A DNA stretch of 64,000 nucleotides from Bacillus_AB infantis_B (GTDB lineage Bacteria; Bacillota; Bacilli; Bacillales; Cytobacillaceae). Positions 7,915 through 16,650 of this stretch are shown here, piece after piece (within the stretch, counting starts at the first letter, position 1; the number at the start of each line of letters is the position of its first letter). Made by a program: the position numbers and the translations under genes. The stretch covers positions 492,155-556,154 of the forward strand of contig NZ_VTER01000006.1 of the NCBI RefSeq assembly GCF_008180445.1. Reading direction: 5' to 3'. The notes beneath the pieces were generated by a model that saw nothing but the letters and a program-made list of their open reading frames with translations, ran no database searches and was not told where the DNA came from.

Positions 7915-9006
7915 TTATACTCTCCTCCCGCTCACAGCCTGGCCGATAGCTTCCAGAACTGCATCATTATCTTCCTCTGTACCGATTGTCAATCTGACAG
8001 CCTCTCCCTGAAAGCTTGCATGAGTAAATTTCCTGACAATGATGCCTGACTCCAGGAGCTTTTCAGCAAGTGCCCCTTGAATAAAAAGAAAATTAGCTTC
8101 AGAGGCATAACACATGAATCCAAGCTCTTCAATCCGGCCGCGCATTCTTTCTCTTTCCGTTCTATTCTTTTCTGCACTCATCCGGACAAAATACTGATCC
8201 TCCAGCGCTGCTATGGCGGCAGCCTGGGACAGGGCATTCACATTGAATACCTCCCGCACCTTATCCAGCTCTGCTATGATGGATGGATGCATCATTCCAT
8301 ATCCTGCCCGGAGCCCTGCAAGCCCGTATGCTTTTGAAAATGTACGCAAGACTGCAACATTGTCGTGGAAGGTCAGCAGTTTTTCTGCCTCTGTCCTTAT
8401 TTCATGGTCCATATATTCATAATAGGCTTCATCCAGAACGATAAGTATATGTGCCGGTACAGAAGATATGAATTGCTGGATAGCTTCTTTACTTACTGCA
8501 GTACCGGTCGGGTTGTTCGGATTACAGATAAAGATCATCTTTGTTCTGGAGCTAATGCGGCTGCCCATCTCCACTAGATCATGTACAGCATCCTTGAGCG
8601 GGACTTCAACAGCCTTTCCGCCTTCAATCACCACATTTGCCTTATATCTCGGAAATGTCAGGTCTGCCATGATCGCTTCATCGCCTGCATTGATATAGGC
8701 TCTTGCCAGAAGCCTGATGAGTTCCTCAGAACCGTTTCCTATTGCAATAAATTCAGGAGGAAGATTGAGGAATGTGCCCAATGTCCGTTTGATAGCTGAA
8801 CATGCCCCATCAGGGTAGCGGAATAGGTTTCCGGCCTGTTTGCTCAAGGCAAGACTGACTAGCTTTGAGCAGCCGTAGGCATTTTCATTGTCTGCAAGGC
8901 TTCTGATTCGGGAAAGCTTGTATTTTTCTTTTAATTCTCCTGGAGTCATCCCTAAAGGATAAGGGGTGATTCCCCTGATGCTTTCCTTCGTTAAAATCCG
9001 ATCCAT
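7915..9006 (-). CDS. HisC-like aminotransferase, probably acting on tyrosine
   Basis: Fold-type I PLP aminotransferase of 363 residues, closest in pattern to histidinol-phosphate/aromatic aminotransferases. Visible residues are CNPNNPTG (161-168), the Asp-Glu-Ala-Tyr block near 192, the PLP lysine Lys225 in TFSKAYGLAGLRAGYG, and a late Arg in VRLTIGTEEDN. The frame is open to 9201, but ATG 9004-9006 has a GGGGGTTCTCC site and avoids overlap with hpd. It sits between hpd and the flavin reductase in a tyrosine operon with no other his genes, so I infer that it turns tyrosine (or phenylalanine) into the 2-oxo acid for HPPD. A true histidine-biosynthesis role is less likely. Confidence 0.85.
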   Translation of the reverse strand: MDRILTKESIRGITPYPLGMTPGELKEKYKLSRIRSLADNENAYGCSKLVSLALSKQAGNLFRYPDGACSAIKRTLGTFLNLPPEFIAIGNGSEELIRLLARAYINAGDEAIMADLTFPRYKANVVIEGGKAVEVPLKDAVHDLVEMGSRISSRTKMIFICNPNNPTGTAVSKEAIQQFISSVPAHILIVLDEAYYEYMDHEIRTEAEKLLTFHDNVAVLRTFSKAYGLAGLRAGYGMMHPSIIAELDKVREVFNVNALSQAAAIAALEDQYFVRMSAEKNRTERERMRGRIEELGFMCYASEANFLFIQGALAEKLLESGIIVRKFTHASFQGEAVRLTIGTEEDNDAVLEAIGQAVSGRRV

Positions 9007-9034
9007 AGGAGAACCCCCTTTCTGTTTAGAAGAA

Positions 9035-10150
9035 TTACAGGTTTCCGCGTCTTTCCTGCTCTCTTTCAATCGACTCGAACAGCGCCTTGAAATTGCCTTC
9101 GCCAAACCCTCTTGCTCCTTTGCGCTGGATGATTTCGATGAATAAAGTCGGCCTGTCGACGACCGGCTTTGTAAAGATCTGCAAGAGATAGCCTTCATCA
9201 TCCCTGTCTACCAGAATGCTGAGCTCTTTCAGCTTATCAATCTCTTCGTCTATTTTGCCGACCCTCTCAGACAGCATTTCATAATAGGAAGAAGGAGTAT
9301 CAAGGAATTCAACCCCATTTTTTCTGAGGACGGAAACCGTCTGGACAATATCCTCTGTCAGGATGGCCAGATGCTGAACGCCTGCCCCATTATAGAATTC
9401 CAGGAACTCCTGGATCTGTGATTTTCTTTTCCCTTCTGCAGGTTCATTGATCGGGAACTTGATCCTTCCGCCGTTATGCATAACTTTGGACATGAGTGCG
9501 GAATATTCTGTGCTGATGTCAGAATCGGTGAAATGCTTCATTTCCTTGAATCCCATGACATTTGCATAATAGTTCACCCATTCTTCCATTTCTTCCACAT
9601 TTCCGACCACATGATCGATGCCGATGAAGCCGGCATCCTCGAATGGGGCCTTCGTTTCGTAAGGCTCATAACCCGGCATAAAGGCACCCTTATAATGATT
9701 CCGTTCCACCAAAGTGTGTATGGTATCTCCATATGTACCGATCACTGCCTTTTTGAGCTTGCCATGGTCATCTTCCAGCTCAAATGGCGGAACCAGTTCA
9801 ATTGCGCCGCGCTCTACCGCACCTTTGTAAGCACTTTCAACATCATCAACTGCAAGGGCGATATCTTTGACGCCGTCACCATGCTTCTTCACAAAAGCAG
9901 CTACCTTTGTTTCCTCTGTGAGCGAGCCTGTCACTACCAGCCTGATTTTTCGCTGCTGCAGTACATATGACACTGTCTCCCTGTTTCCTGTCTCAAGCCC
10001 TGAATAAGCGACAGGCTTGAAGCCAAAGCATGTGCAGAGGTAATGGCTGGCCTGTTTGGCATTGCCTGTATAAATTTCAAGATAGTCGACTTCCTTGACC
10101 GGAAAAATTTCTTCTGCCTTTTGCGATGGCGAAACCGTTCTTTGTTCCAT
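9035..10150 (-). CDS. hpd: 4-hydroxyphenylpyruvate dioxygenase
   Basis: Fe(II) enzyme that converts 4-hydroxyphenylpyruvate to homogentisate with O2. The 371 residues form two VOC domains. Iron ligands can be placed at His180 (GIDHVVGN), His260 (GVQHLAI) and Glu339 (LFIEIIQRKG), and the C-terminal GFGEGNFKALFESIE block of the family is present. The ATG at 10148-10150 follows a strong GGAGGGG site; an upstream in-frame start at 10201 lacks one. It is the first gene of the tyrosine operon, and a promoter-like element lies just upstream. Gene order hpd, aminotransferase, flavin reductase, FAH, hmgA fits tyrosine degradation. Confidence 0.95.
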   Translation of the reverse strand: MEQRTVSPSQKAEEIFPVKEVDYLEIYTGNAKQASHYLCTCFGFKPVAYSGLETGNRETVSYVLQQRKIRLVVTGSLTEETKVAAFVKKHGDGVKDIALAVDDVESAYKGAVERGAIELVPPFELEDDHGKLKKAVIGTYGDTIHTLVERNHYKGAFMPGYEPYETKAPFEDAGFIGIDHVVGNVEEMEEWVNYYANVMGFKEMKHFTDSDISTEYSALMSKVMHNGGRIKFPINEPAEGKRKSQIQEFLEFYNGAGVQHLAILTEDIVQTVSVLRKNGVEFLDTPSSYYEMLSERVGKIDEEIDKLKELSILVDRDDEGYLLQIFTKPVVDRPTLFIEIIQRKGARGFGEGNFKALFESIEREQERRGNL

Positions 10151-10184
10151 CCTAACCCCTCCAATTATTTTAATTTTCAGATTT

Positions 10185-10214
10185 ATATTAAAATATTTCA
10201 CTTCCTTCAGGCAA
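10185..10214 (-). promoter_or_regulatory. Candidate sigma-A promoter for hpd operon
   Basis: On the minus strand TTGCCT (10209-10214) and TAATAT (10185-10190) are separated by 18 bases, about 35 bases upstream of the hpd start. The gap between the E3 gene and hpd has room for an independent promoter. Sequence resemblance only. Confidence 0.45.
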
Positions 10215-10251
10215 GAGCGCAGTGTGAAGCTCTGCTGCTGTAAAGCAGTTC

Positions 10252-11682
10252 TTATGTTTTCGCTTTTTCCCTCGCAGGCAGATGGATGCTTCTTGCTTTA
10301 AGAGACTCCACCGCTTCCAGCAGGGCTTCGGCTGAGCTTGGGTGAGCATACACAGGAAACAGCATATCTTCTTCCCTTGCAGCCATTTCAAGCAAAGAGA
10401 CACCAGCATAAATCAGTTCCTGTGCGCCATCTCCTATCATATGAACGCCTAAAAGAAAGCCTGTTTCCTTTTCAAAAATCACTTTGGCCATTCCTTCCCT
10501 GCTCCCCTTCACACTTGCATAGCCCAAAGAAGAAAAAGGAAAGGTTCCCGTGTCTATTTGATAACCCGCTTCCAGTGCCTCTTGCCCGGTCAGGCCTGCA
10601 TAAGCAATAGGCGGCTGGGTATGGATGACAACAGGGGCAAAACGCAAGTCAGCCTCTGTTGTCAAACCGGCAATCGTTTCGGCTGCAGCCTTTCCCTGTC
10701 TGATTGCCTTTGAAGCGAGCGGCGGTCCTCCTGCCACGTCCCCAGCTGCAAAAATATGGGTGACAGAGGTTTTCCCCTGCTGGTCTATCTTAATAAATCC
10801 CGCAGTGTCTATTTCCACTCCCGCTCTATCAAGCCCCAGATTGGCAGTATTGGGCCGGAAGCCGGCTGCAGTTAAGAAACAGCTTCCTTTCAGCTGCTTA
10901 TTTTCTCCGCCCAGTTCATAATTCATCTCGACACCCGAACCGCTTTCTTCTACAGAAAGCAGCTTAGCCCCGCGGTAAACTTTTATTCTATTTTTCTTCA
11001 AGATTCTGCCAATCTCCCTGTTCACAGCCGCATCAAATCCAAAATCATCTTTTTCCTGATCCAGCATAATTGTTGTCCTGGCCCCGAAAGCCTGAAAACT
11101 CATGGCCATTTCCAGGGCGATATAGCCGCTCCCGTAAATAATGAGCTCATCAGGAAGCTTTTTCAGGGAAAATACAGACCAGCAGTCCAAAAGCCTTTCG
11201 GAACGCGGGGAAACTTCTGATGGCCACTTTGGTGTGCTTCCGGTTGCTATAAGGCAGTGTTTGAAGCGGAATACCTAATATGCTTCGCCATTTTCAATGC
11301 CTATCCGGTCAGCTGAGAGAAAAAAGGCATTGCCTTTCACCAGCTCAATCTCATTGCTTTTGCACAGCTCTTCAACTCCTTTTTTCAGCTGCGCTGTTTT
11401 CCGGTCTTTTTCATTCATGAGCTTTTCCAGCTGGAAAGCGGAAAAAGACAGTTCAATGCCGTATTCACCTGCAGCCTTTATCTTCCTGATCCGGTCTGCA
11501 GCTTCGGTATAAAGCTTGGAAGGAATGCACCCCTTATGGAGGCACACACCGCCAATGTCCGCTTTTTCAATCAGTGTAACCTTCCTGCCTAGCTGTGCCG
11601 CCCTGATGGCTGCCTGGTAGCCGCCGGGTCCACCTCCGATGATCACAACATCCTTTTCATAAGCCAGTTCCCCTACTACCAT
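10252..11682 (-). pseudogene. Dihydrolipoamide dehydrogenase (E3) with in-frame amber stop
   Basis: E3 of the 2-oxoacid dehydrogenase complex, which re-oxidises dihydrolipoyl groups using FAD and NAD+. The full frame would be 477 codons. An ATGA overlap at 11682 couples it to the E2 gene. The N-terminal part has the FAD motif GGGPGGYQAA and redox cysteines 47 and 52 in GGVCLHKGCIPSK. The C-terminal part has the NAD motif YGSGYIALEMA, the second FAD motif THIFAAGDVAGG, and the catalytic HPSSAE. The frame is intact except for one TAG (minus strand, 11275-11277) after IENGEAY. The next codons read VFRFKHCLIATGS, as expected for the family, so a single base change (GAG or CAG to TAG) explains it. 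Either a real nonsense mutation or a base-call error. Confidence 0.85.
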
Positions 11683-12857
11683 CACACCAGCTCCAATAGC
11701 ATCAGTTTAGGATTCTCGATCAGTTCCGCAAAACGGTTAGTAAAACCGACAGCAGCAGCGCCATCTGCTATCCTGTGGTCAAATGACATGGAAAGCTTCA
11801 TGATGGAGCGGATGACAATCTGATCCTCCTTATCGACCACCGGCATTTTTTTTGTCTTATGCAAAGAAATAATGCTTGTCTGCGGGTGCAGGATGATCGG
11901 GGTGGCGCCGGTGCTGCCGTTCAATGGCCCCACATTGCTTACGGTGAAAGTGCCTCCGGCCGTTTCCTTTAGCATCAGGCTGCCATCCAGCGCCTTCCTG
12001 GTCAATCTCTGCAAATCCGCTGCAATTTCGGCAATACTCTTTTCCTCCGCATTCCGGATGACCGGCACGATAAGGCCATCCTCCGCATTGACGGCCACCC
12101 CAATATGGTGCTCCGGCAGCAAATGGATCAGTCCAGCCTTCTCATCAAGTCTGCTGTTAAACACAGGAAAGTGTTTGAGAGCCATTGATAAAGCTTTTAT
12201 ATAAAAAGCTGTCATCGTCACTTGCTTTTCCTGCTTTTTGAGCTCTTCCCGGAATACGGAAAGCTCTGTGACATCCACATCCTCAAAATGGGTGCAATGA
12301 GGAATAAGGGAAAGCGATTGAACCATCTTCTCGGCAGTCATTTTCCGCCGTCCGGAGTAAGAGATAGCAGAATCATAAGCGGCTGCGGGTTTCTCTGCAT
12401 CTTTTTTTAACTTGCCGGACACTTTTTCCCTTGCAGACACATCACCTTGTCCGGCCATCCTGAAAATATCGGTGTCCACCACTCTTCCGCCAGGACCTGA
12501 TCCTTCAATATCTTCTATGTTTATATCATTTTCTCTTGCCAGCTTCCTTGTGTAAGGTGATGCTAGGATTCTCTTCGCTTGTTTACCAGCATGTGATCTC
12601 TCTTCAATTTCTGCTTGGCAGCTGTTTTCCGGTTCCAGCAGCAGCAGTACTGCCCCAACTTCTACCGTCTCCCCTGGCTTTACCACAAACTCACGGATTA
12701 TGCCCGCTCTTGGCGCAGGTATTTCTGCTGTCATTTTATCGGTTTGAACCTCGACCAGGGGCTCATCCGCCCGCACAAAATCACCCTGTTTGACTAGGAA
12801 ACAATTGATTTCTGCTTCTGACATCCCTTCCCCGATATCATGGAGCTTCACTTCCAT
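11682..12857 (-). CDS. 2-oxoacid dehydrogenase complex E2, dihydrolipoamide acyltransferase
   Basis: E2 core of 391 residues that carries the acyl group on lipoate and passes it to CoA. Domains in order are one lipoyl domain (about 1-75) with Lys41 in VQTDKMTAE, an E1/E3-binding domain (about 118-152, LASPYTRKLA and GSGPGGRV), and an acyltransferase domain with His361 and Asp365 in SFDHRIADG. The frame extends to 13181, but ATG 12855-12857 follows AGGAGGTG and gives the normal N-terminus MEVKLHDIGEGM. The E2 alone resembles the branched-chain (BkdB) type. The genes usually found with bkd in bacilli (ptb, bcd, buk, bkdR) are absent, and phenylalanine dehydrogenase is present instead, so an aryl-pyruvate substrate is possible. 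Confidence 0.92.
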   Translation of the reverse strand: MEVKLHDIGEGMSEAEINCFLVKQGDFVRADEPLVEVQTDKMTAEIPAPRAGIIREFVVKPGETVEVGAVLLLLEPENSCQAEIEERSHAGKQAKRILASPYTRKLARENDINIEDIEGSGPGGRVVDTDIFRMAGQGDVSAREKVSGKLKKDAEKPAAAYDSAISYSGRRKMTAEKMVQSLSLIPHCTHFEDVDVTELSVFREELKKQEKQVTMTAFYIKALSMALKHFPVFNSRLDEKAGLIHLLPEHHIGVAVNAEDGLIVPVIRNAEEKSIAEIAADLQRLTRKALDGSLMLKETAGGTFTVSNVGPLNGSTGATPIILHPQTSIISLHKTKKMPVVDKEDQIVIRSIMKLSMSFDHRIADGAAAVGFTNRFAELIENPKLMLLELV

Positions 12858-12894
12858 ATTTAAAACACCTCCTGATAAAAGCTCAGTTGATTGC

Positions 12895-13890
12895 TTAGAA
12901 CGTCCAGACCTTTTCAATCGCACGGCAGACTCGTTCAGCAGTCGGCAGATAATGATCTTCAAAACCGAAATAGGGAACAGGTGCATCAAAGCCTGCAACC
13001 AATTCGGCTGGTGCTTTCTGATATAAAAAGGAGGTATCATTAATAATGGCCAGTACATCATTGCCAACAGAGGTAGAAGCATGAGCCTCCTGGACAATGA
13101 CGGTGCGCCCCGTTTTCTGAACAGATGCAGCGATGATATCTTTTTCCAGCGGATACAAGGTGCGGAGGTCAAGAACATCACATAAGATACCTTTTGCCTT
13201 CATGGCCTCAGCCGCCTTCAGGGCAATCGGCACCATGGCCCCCCAGGTGATGACCGTCACGTCATTCCCTTCCATTAATTTACTTCCCTTGCCAATCTCG
13301 ATGACATACTTCCCAGCCGGCACTTCAGCACGCAGTGACCGGTAGCTTTTCATCGGTTCTAAAAACAGGACAGGGTCAGGATCCTCGATTGCGGCAATCA
13401 AGAGCCCTTTTGCATCTGCGGGATTGGACGGACAGACAACCTTAATGCCCGGCATATGGGTAAAAAGGGCTTCGGTACTGTCACAATGGATTTCCGGTGC
13501 TCTTACTCCTGCACCATATGGGGCCCTTATCACAAGCGGGACTGTATAATGCCCCATCGTCCTCATTCGGAGCCGGGAGGCGTGAGTCATGATCTGTTCA
13601 AAGGCAGGATAGATAAAACCAAGGAACTGGATTTCAGCCACAGGCCTGAATCCATTAACAGCCATCCCGATGCTTGCGCCGATGAATCCCGCTTCACTCA
13701 GCGGTGTATCCATGACCCGCTCTTCTCCGTATTTTTCCTGCAGACCTTCCGTCGCCCGGAAAACCCCTCCATTTTTTCCTATATCCTCTCCGAGCAGCAG
13801 AACTTCATCATTTTCCGCCAGCATGATGTCCAATGCTTCATTTACTGCCTGTACAAGCGTCAGGGTGCTGGTCTTGACTGCTGTTTCCAT
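12895..13890 (-). CDS. 2-oxoacid dehydrogenase E1 beta subunit
   Basis: 331-residue beta subunit of a thiamine-diphosphate 2-oxoacid decarboxylase/dehydrogenase. Marks are LLLGEDIGKNGGVFRAT (about 32-48), DTPLSEAGFIGASIGMA, the HCDSTEALFTHMPGIKVV block and the C-terminal transketolase half with RTVIVQEAH. It begins 2 bases after the E1alpha stop with GGGGGTG as ribosome binding site, and E2 follows after 37 bases. With E1alpha it forms the heterotetrameric E1. It belongs to the branched-chain/aryl 2-oxoacid group by overall pattern. The substrate cannot be read from these motifs alone. Confidence 0.93.
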   Translation of the reverse strand: METAVKTSTLTLVQAVNEALDIMLAENDEVLLLGEDIGKNGGVFRATEGLQEKYGEERVMDTPLSEAGFIGASIGMAVNGFRPVAEIQFLGFIYPAFEQIMTHASRLRMRTMGHYTVPLVIRAPYGAGVRAPEIHCDSTEALFTHMPGIKVVCPSNPADAKGLLIAAIEDPDPVLFLEPMKSYRSLRAEVPAGKYVIEIGKGSKLMEGNDVTVITWGAMVPIALKAAEAMKAKGILCDVLDLRTLYPLEKDIIAASVQKTGRTVIVQEAHASTSVGNDVLAIINDTSFLYQKAPAELVAGFDAPVPYFGFEDHYLPTAERVCRAIEKVWTF

Positions 13891-13892
13891 CT

Positions 13893-14951
13893 TTAAGCAC
13901 CCCCAAGCTGGCTAAGGTATTTTTCCTTTTGCTCTTTGAGCGGCCATATCAGCTCAGAAAACACATGGTCAAAAATATCAGCGGGATCAGCAGGCGGGAA
14001 CGCCTCCATTTCTGCAATGGCCTCATCAATTTCAGCGGCAGCTTCCTCTTCTATTCCCTTTGTCCGGCTTTCCTCATGCAGCCCATGATTTTTCATCCAC
14101 CGTTCAATTCTCAGGATAGGATCGATTTTTTCTCTCAAAGAGCTGCTTTCCTGCTGGTCCCTGTATTTGGCGGGATCATCGGCAGTGGTATGGGCCCCGT
14201 ATCTCCATGTTACCGCTTCTATCAGAGTAGGCCCTCCGCCTTCCCTGGCCCTCTCAAGTGCTTTTTTTGTCTCATTGTAGACAGCAAATACGTCATTTCC
14301 ATCAACCCGGACACCTGGGATATCATATGCCAGGCTTTTCTGGGCAATTGTCCTGGTGTTCATCTGCTTTGACAGCGGGACGGAAATCGCATATTGATTG
14401 TTTTGATTGAAAAAGACAACAGGCGCCTTAACGATACTGGCAAAATTCAGGCCCTCATGAAAATCCCCTTCAGACGTCGCCCCATCTCCAAAATAGACAA
14501 TGGCCGCTTTTTTCGTTCCTTTGCGCTTTTCCGCATATGCAGCTCCGGCTGCATGGGGAATCTGGGTGGCGATCGGAATTGCAGGAGGAAAGATATTCTT
14601 CCCTTCAGGGGGGATGCATCCTTCATTTCGTCCGTTCCAGAATAGCAGCACGTTTCTCATTGAATGCCCGAAAGCCAAAGCTGCTCCATGGTCCCGATAG
14701 GTAGGGAACATCCAATCAGATTCTTCGAGCGCCATCGCGCTCCCTATCTGGGCAGCTTCCTGGCCTTCAAACGGGGCATATGTCCCTATCCTTCCCTGGC
14801 GCTGCAGGCTGACCGCTTTCCGGTCAAAGACCCTGATCCGGACAAGCTGCCTGTAGAACTCCAGAGCCAGCTCTGTGTCAAACCCTGAGGTACCGGATAC
14901 CTCGTTTCCATTTTCATCAATCATCCTATTGACTGGAAATTGGCTCTCCAT
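13893..14951 (-). CDS. 2-oxoacid dehydrogenase E1 alpha subunit
   Basis: 352-residue alpha subunit that binds thiamine diphosphate and decarboxylates the 2-oxo acid. The ThDP motif GDGATSEGDFHEGLNFA starts near residue 150 and ends with the usual NN in FFNQNN. The EGQEAAQIGSAMAL and FPTYRDHG segments match the pyruvate/branched-chain E1alpha family, and the phosphorylation-loop region RYGAHTTADDP is present. It is the first of the E1alpha-E1beta-E2-E3 run and follows the phenylalanine dehydrogenase gene after 36 bases on the same strand. This order suggests that the amino-acid deaminase supplies its 2-oxo acid. Confidence 0.93.
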   Translation of the reverse strand: MESQFPVNRMIDENGNEVSGTSGFDTELALEFYRQLVRIRVFDRKAVSLQRQGRIGTYAPFEGQEAAQIGSAMALEESDWMFPTYRDHGAALAFGHSMRNVLLFWNGRNEGCIPPEGKNIFPPAIPIATQIPHAAGAAYAEKRKGTKKAAIVYFGDGATSEGDFHEGLNFASIVKAPVVFFNQNNQYAISVPLSKQMNTRTIAQKSLAYDIPGVRVDGNDVFAVYNETKKALERAREGGGPTLIEAVTWRYGAHTTADDPAKYRDQQESSSLREKIDPILRIERWMKNHGLHEESRTKGIEEEAAAEIDEAIAEMEAFPPADPADIFDHVFSELIWPLKEQKEKYLSQLGGA

Positions 14952-14987
14952 CCTATCACCCTTTTCAGTGTAGTCATTGGCATACAG

Positions 14988-16094
14988 TTATGTCCGGACT
15001 GCCCATTTCGGCCGCTTCATATGGGAGAAAAAGCTGTTTCTCCTTGTTCTCGCTTCAATCCTCAGCTCGCAGAACTGGTTGGCAGCCTCAATGGTTGTAA
15101 TCCCTTCGGCTGCCGAATAGGCGTACACATTAAGCAGGGCACTATATATCGCCTTTGTTTTCCGCAGGACCCTTTCTTTATTAGGGGAATACAGTTCATC
15201 TGCCACCTGGATAAGGCCGCCGGCATTCACAATATAGTCCGGTGCATAAAGAATTCCTTTTTGCTGGAGCATGCCGCCATGCCTAATTTCAAGCAGCTGA
15301 TTATTCGCCGACCCGGCAACCGCTCTGACCCGGAGCTGTTCTATACTTTCATCGTTGAGGATGCCTCCCAGAGCACAGGGGACAAAGACATCCGCATCTG
15401 CACGGTAAATTTCTTCAGAGCTGACCGCTTTAAGGCCCGCTCCCATTTTTCCCGCCTTTGCCATCAGCTCATTGATGGCTTCTTCGTTGATATCAGCAAC
15501 ATAAAGATCAGCGCCTTCCTCCAGCAGCTTTTCTGCCACTTTGAACCCTACCTTGCCGAGCCCCTGGATGCTGTAGGACCGTCCGCCAAGGTCCGATGTC
15601 CCATAAAGAACCTGGTTTGTGGCTTTTAGCCCATAAATCACCCCTTGGGCAGTCGGAACAGAAGAGTCCCCGCTTCCCCCATATTCTTCGTCAGCACCTA
15701 CAATGCAATTGGTTTCCTTCATTGCGTGGACAAAGTCTTCAGGAGTGGTCCCCATATCTGTGCCTGTGTAAAATCTTCCATTTAATGATTCAACGAACTG
15801 GCCGAATGCCCTGAAAAGCTCTGGCGTCTTATCCTTTGAAGGATCGCCGATGATGACCGCTTTCCCTCCGCCAAAATCAACATCTGCTGCAGCGCACTTA
15901 TAAGTCATCCCCTTGGACAGACGCAGTACATCTTCAAGTGCTGCGTCTGCCGAAGGATAGGGAAACATCCTGCAGCCGCCCAGCGCCGGTCCAAGCCTTG
16001 TGCTGTGGATCGCAATGATCGCCTTAAGGCCTGTTGCTTCGTCGTTGCAGAACACCACCTGTTCATGCTCGCGGATTGTACTAAACATATCCAT
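14988..16094 (-). CDS. pdh: Phenylalanine dehydrogenase
   Basis: NAD-dependent oxidative deaminase: L-phenylalanine to phenylpyruvate, ammonia and NADH. The 368 residues are very like my memory of the B. badius/L. sphaericus enzymes, for example YKCAAADVDFGGGKAV (65-80), FYTGTDMGTT, YGGSGDSSVPTAQGV, and the C-terminal RNSFF...RPKW tail that leucine dehydrogenases lack. Likely catalytic residues are Lys66, Lys78 and Asp113. The dinucleotide motif is GLGKVG (178-183). ATG 16092-16094 is preceded by AGAGGGGGAATG. A perfect cre operator lies at 16117-16130, so it is probably repressed on good carbon sources. Leucine or valine dehydrogenase is the alternative, less likely given these blocks. Confidence 0.9.
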   Translation of the reverse strand: MDMFSTIREHEQVVFCNDEATGLKAIIAIHSTRLGPALGGCRMFPYPSADAALEDVLRLSKGMTYKCAAADVDFGGGKAVIIGDPSKDKTPELFRAFGQFVESLNGRFYTGTDMGTTPEDFVHAMKETNCIVGADEEYGGSGDSSVPTAQGVIYGLKATNQVLYGTSDLGGRSYSIQGLGKVGFKVAEKLLEEGADLYVADINEEAINELMAKAGKMGAGLKAVSSEEIYRADADVFVPCALGGILNDESIEQLRVRAVAGSANNQLLEIRHGGMLQQKGILYAPDYIVNAGGLIQVADELYSPNKERVLRKTKAIYSALLNVYAYSAAEGITTIEAANQFCELRIEARTRRNSFFSHMKRPKWAVRT

Positions 16095-16116
16095 GGTTTC
16101 TCATTCCCCCTCTTTA

Positions 16117-16130
16117 TGTTAGCGCTTTCA
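16117..16130. promoter_or_regulatory. cre operator upstream of phenylalanine dehydrogenase
   Basis: TGTTAGCGCTTTCA, or TGAAAGCGCTAACA on the other strand, fits the cre consensus TGWNANCGNTNWCA at every position. It lies between the thioesterase stop and the pdh start, 23 bases before the ATG, where CcpA would block transcription. Inferred from sequence only. Confidence 0.7.
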
Positions 16131-16150
16131 TTTAATGATGCATAAAAGCT

Positions 16151-16549
16151 TTAATCCAACCGGATTTTCTCTGTAAATCTGTTAATCCTGCTCCTCGGAA
16201 GGATTGCCTGAGTGACTTCCCCTTTGCCAATCACTGTATCCCCATGTAGAGCCTTGACGGATGTAAAAACCAGATTCCATTCCAGCCTGACGACTTCCGC
16301 AGTGATATCCAATATGCTCTCCTCTGCAGCAGGAGCAAGATGCTTGACTGTGACTGCGTACCCCATCCCTTCTTCGCTCTCTTCTAAAAATGGGAGGATT
16401 ACTTTTCTTGATGCCCACTCCATATAATAGACCATGCTGGCTGTGGAAAAGAGCGGGTGTACAATCTCACCGCCAAACTGCGCGAACATCTCCCGGCCGA
16501 CTTTCAGCTGGATGGTTGCAGCCGCTCCTTCTTTTAAACCCGGCTTCAC
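16151..16549 (-). CDS. Hot-dog fold thioesterase (FlK-like)
   Basis: 132-residue single hot-dog domain. The segment PLFSTASMVYYMEWASRKVILPFL and the VTVKHLAPAAEES strand resemble the fluoroacetyl-CoA thioesterase-like family of acyl-CoA thioesterases. It would hydrolyse an acyl-CoA to free CoA. It begins with GTG at 16547-16549 after GAGGGTG, directly behind a promoter-like element, and is the first gene of the pdh and 2-oxoacid dehydrogenase transcript. A role in relieving an acyl-CoA (for example phenylacetyl-CoA) build-up is an inference. Catalytic residues cannot be assigned with certainty. Confidence 0.75.
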   Translation of the reverse strand: MKPGLKEGAAATIQLKVGREMFAQFGGEIVHPLFSTASMVYYMEWASRKVILPFLEESEEGMGYAVTVKHLAPAAEESILDITAEVVRLEWNLVFTSVKALHGDTVIGKGEVTQAILPRSRINRFTEKIRLD

Positions 16550-16590
16550 TGAACAACACCCTCAAATATGTATGACGTATTTTTAACGTT

Positions 16591-16620
16591 ATAATAACAT
16601 TATGACAAATAAGTAGTCAA
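16591..16620 (-). promoter_or_regulatory. Candidate sigma-A promoter for thioesterase-pdh-E1-E2-E3 operon
   Basis: On the minus strand TTGACT (16615-16620) and TATTAT (16591-16596) are 18 bases apart, about 42 bases before the thioesterase start. A terminator for the preceding ABC operon lies just upstream, which fits an independent transcription start here. Confidence 0.55.
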
Positions 16621-16650
16621 TTAATTGCAAATTTTCTTAATTCATCCAGC

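Noticed and set aside
11275..11277. Amber codon as pyrrolysine or programmed read-through
   Set aside because: No Pyl genes or read-through context seen, and E3 needs no such residue here.
11682..14951. Calling the E1/E2 genes bkdAA, bkdAB and bkdB outright
   Set aside because: Motifs fit, but the bkd neighbours are missing and phenylalanine dehydrogenase is adjacent, so substrate is left open.
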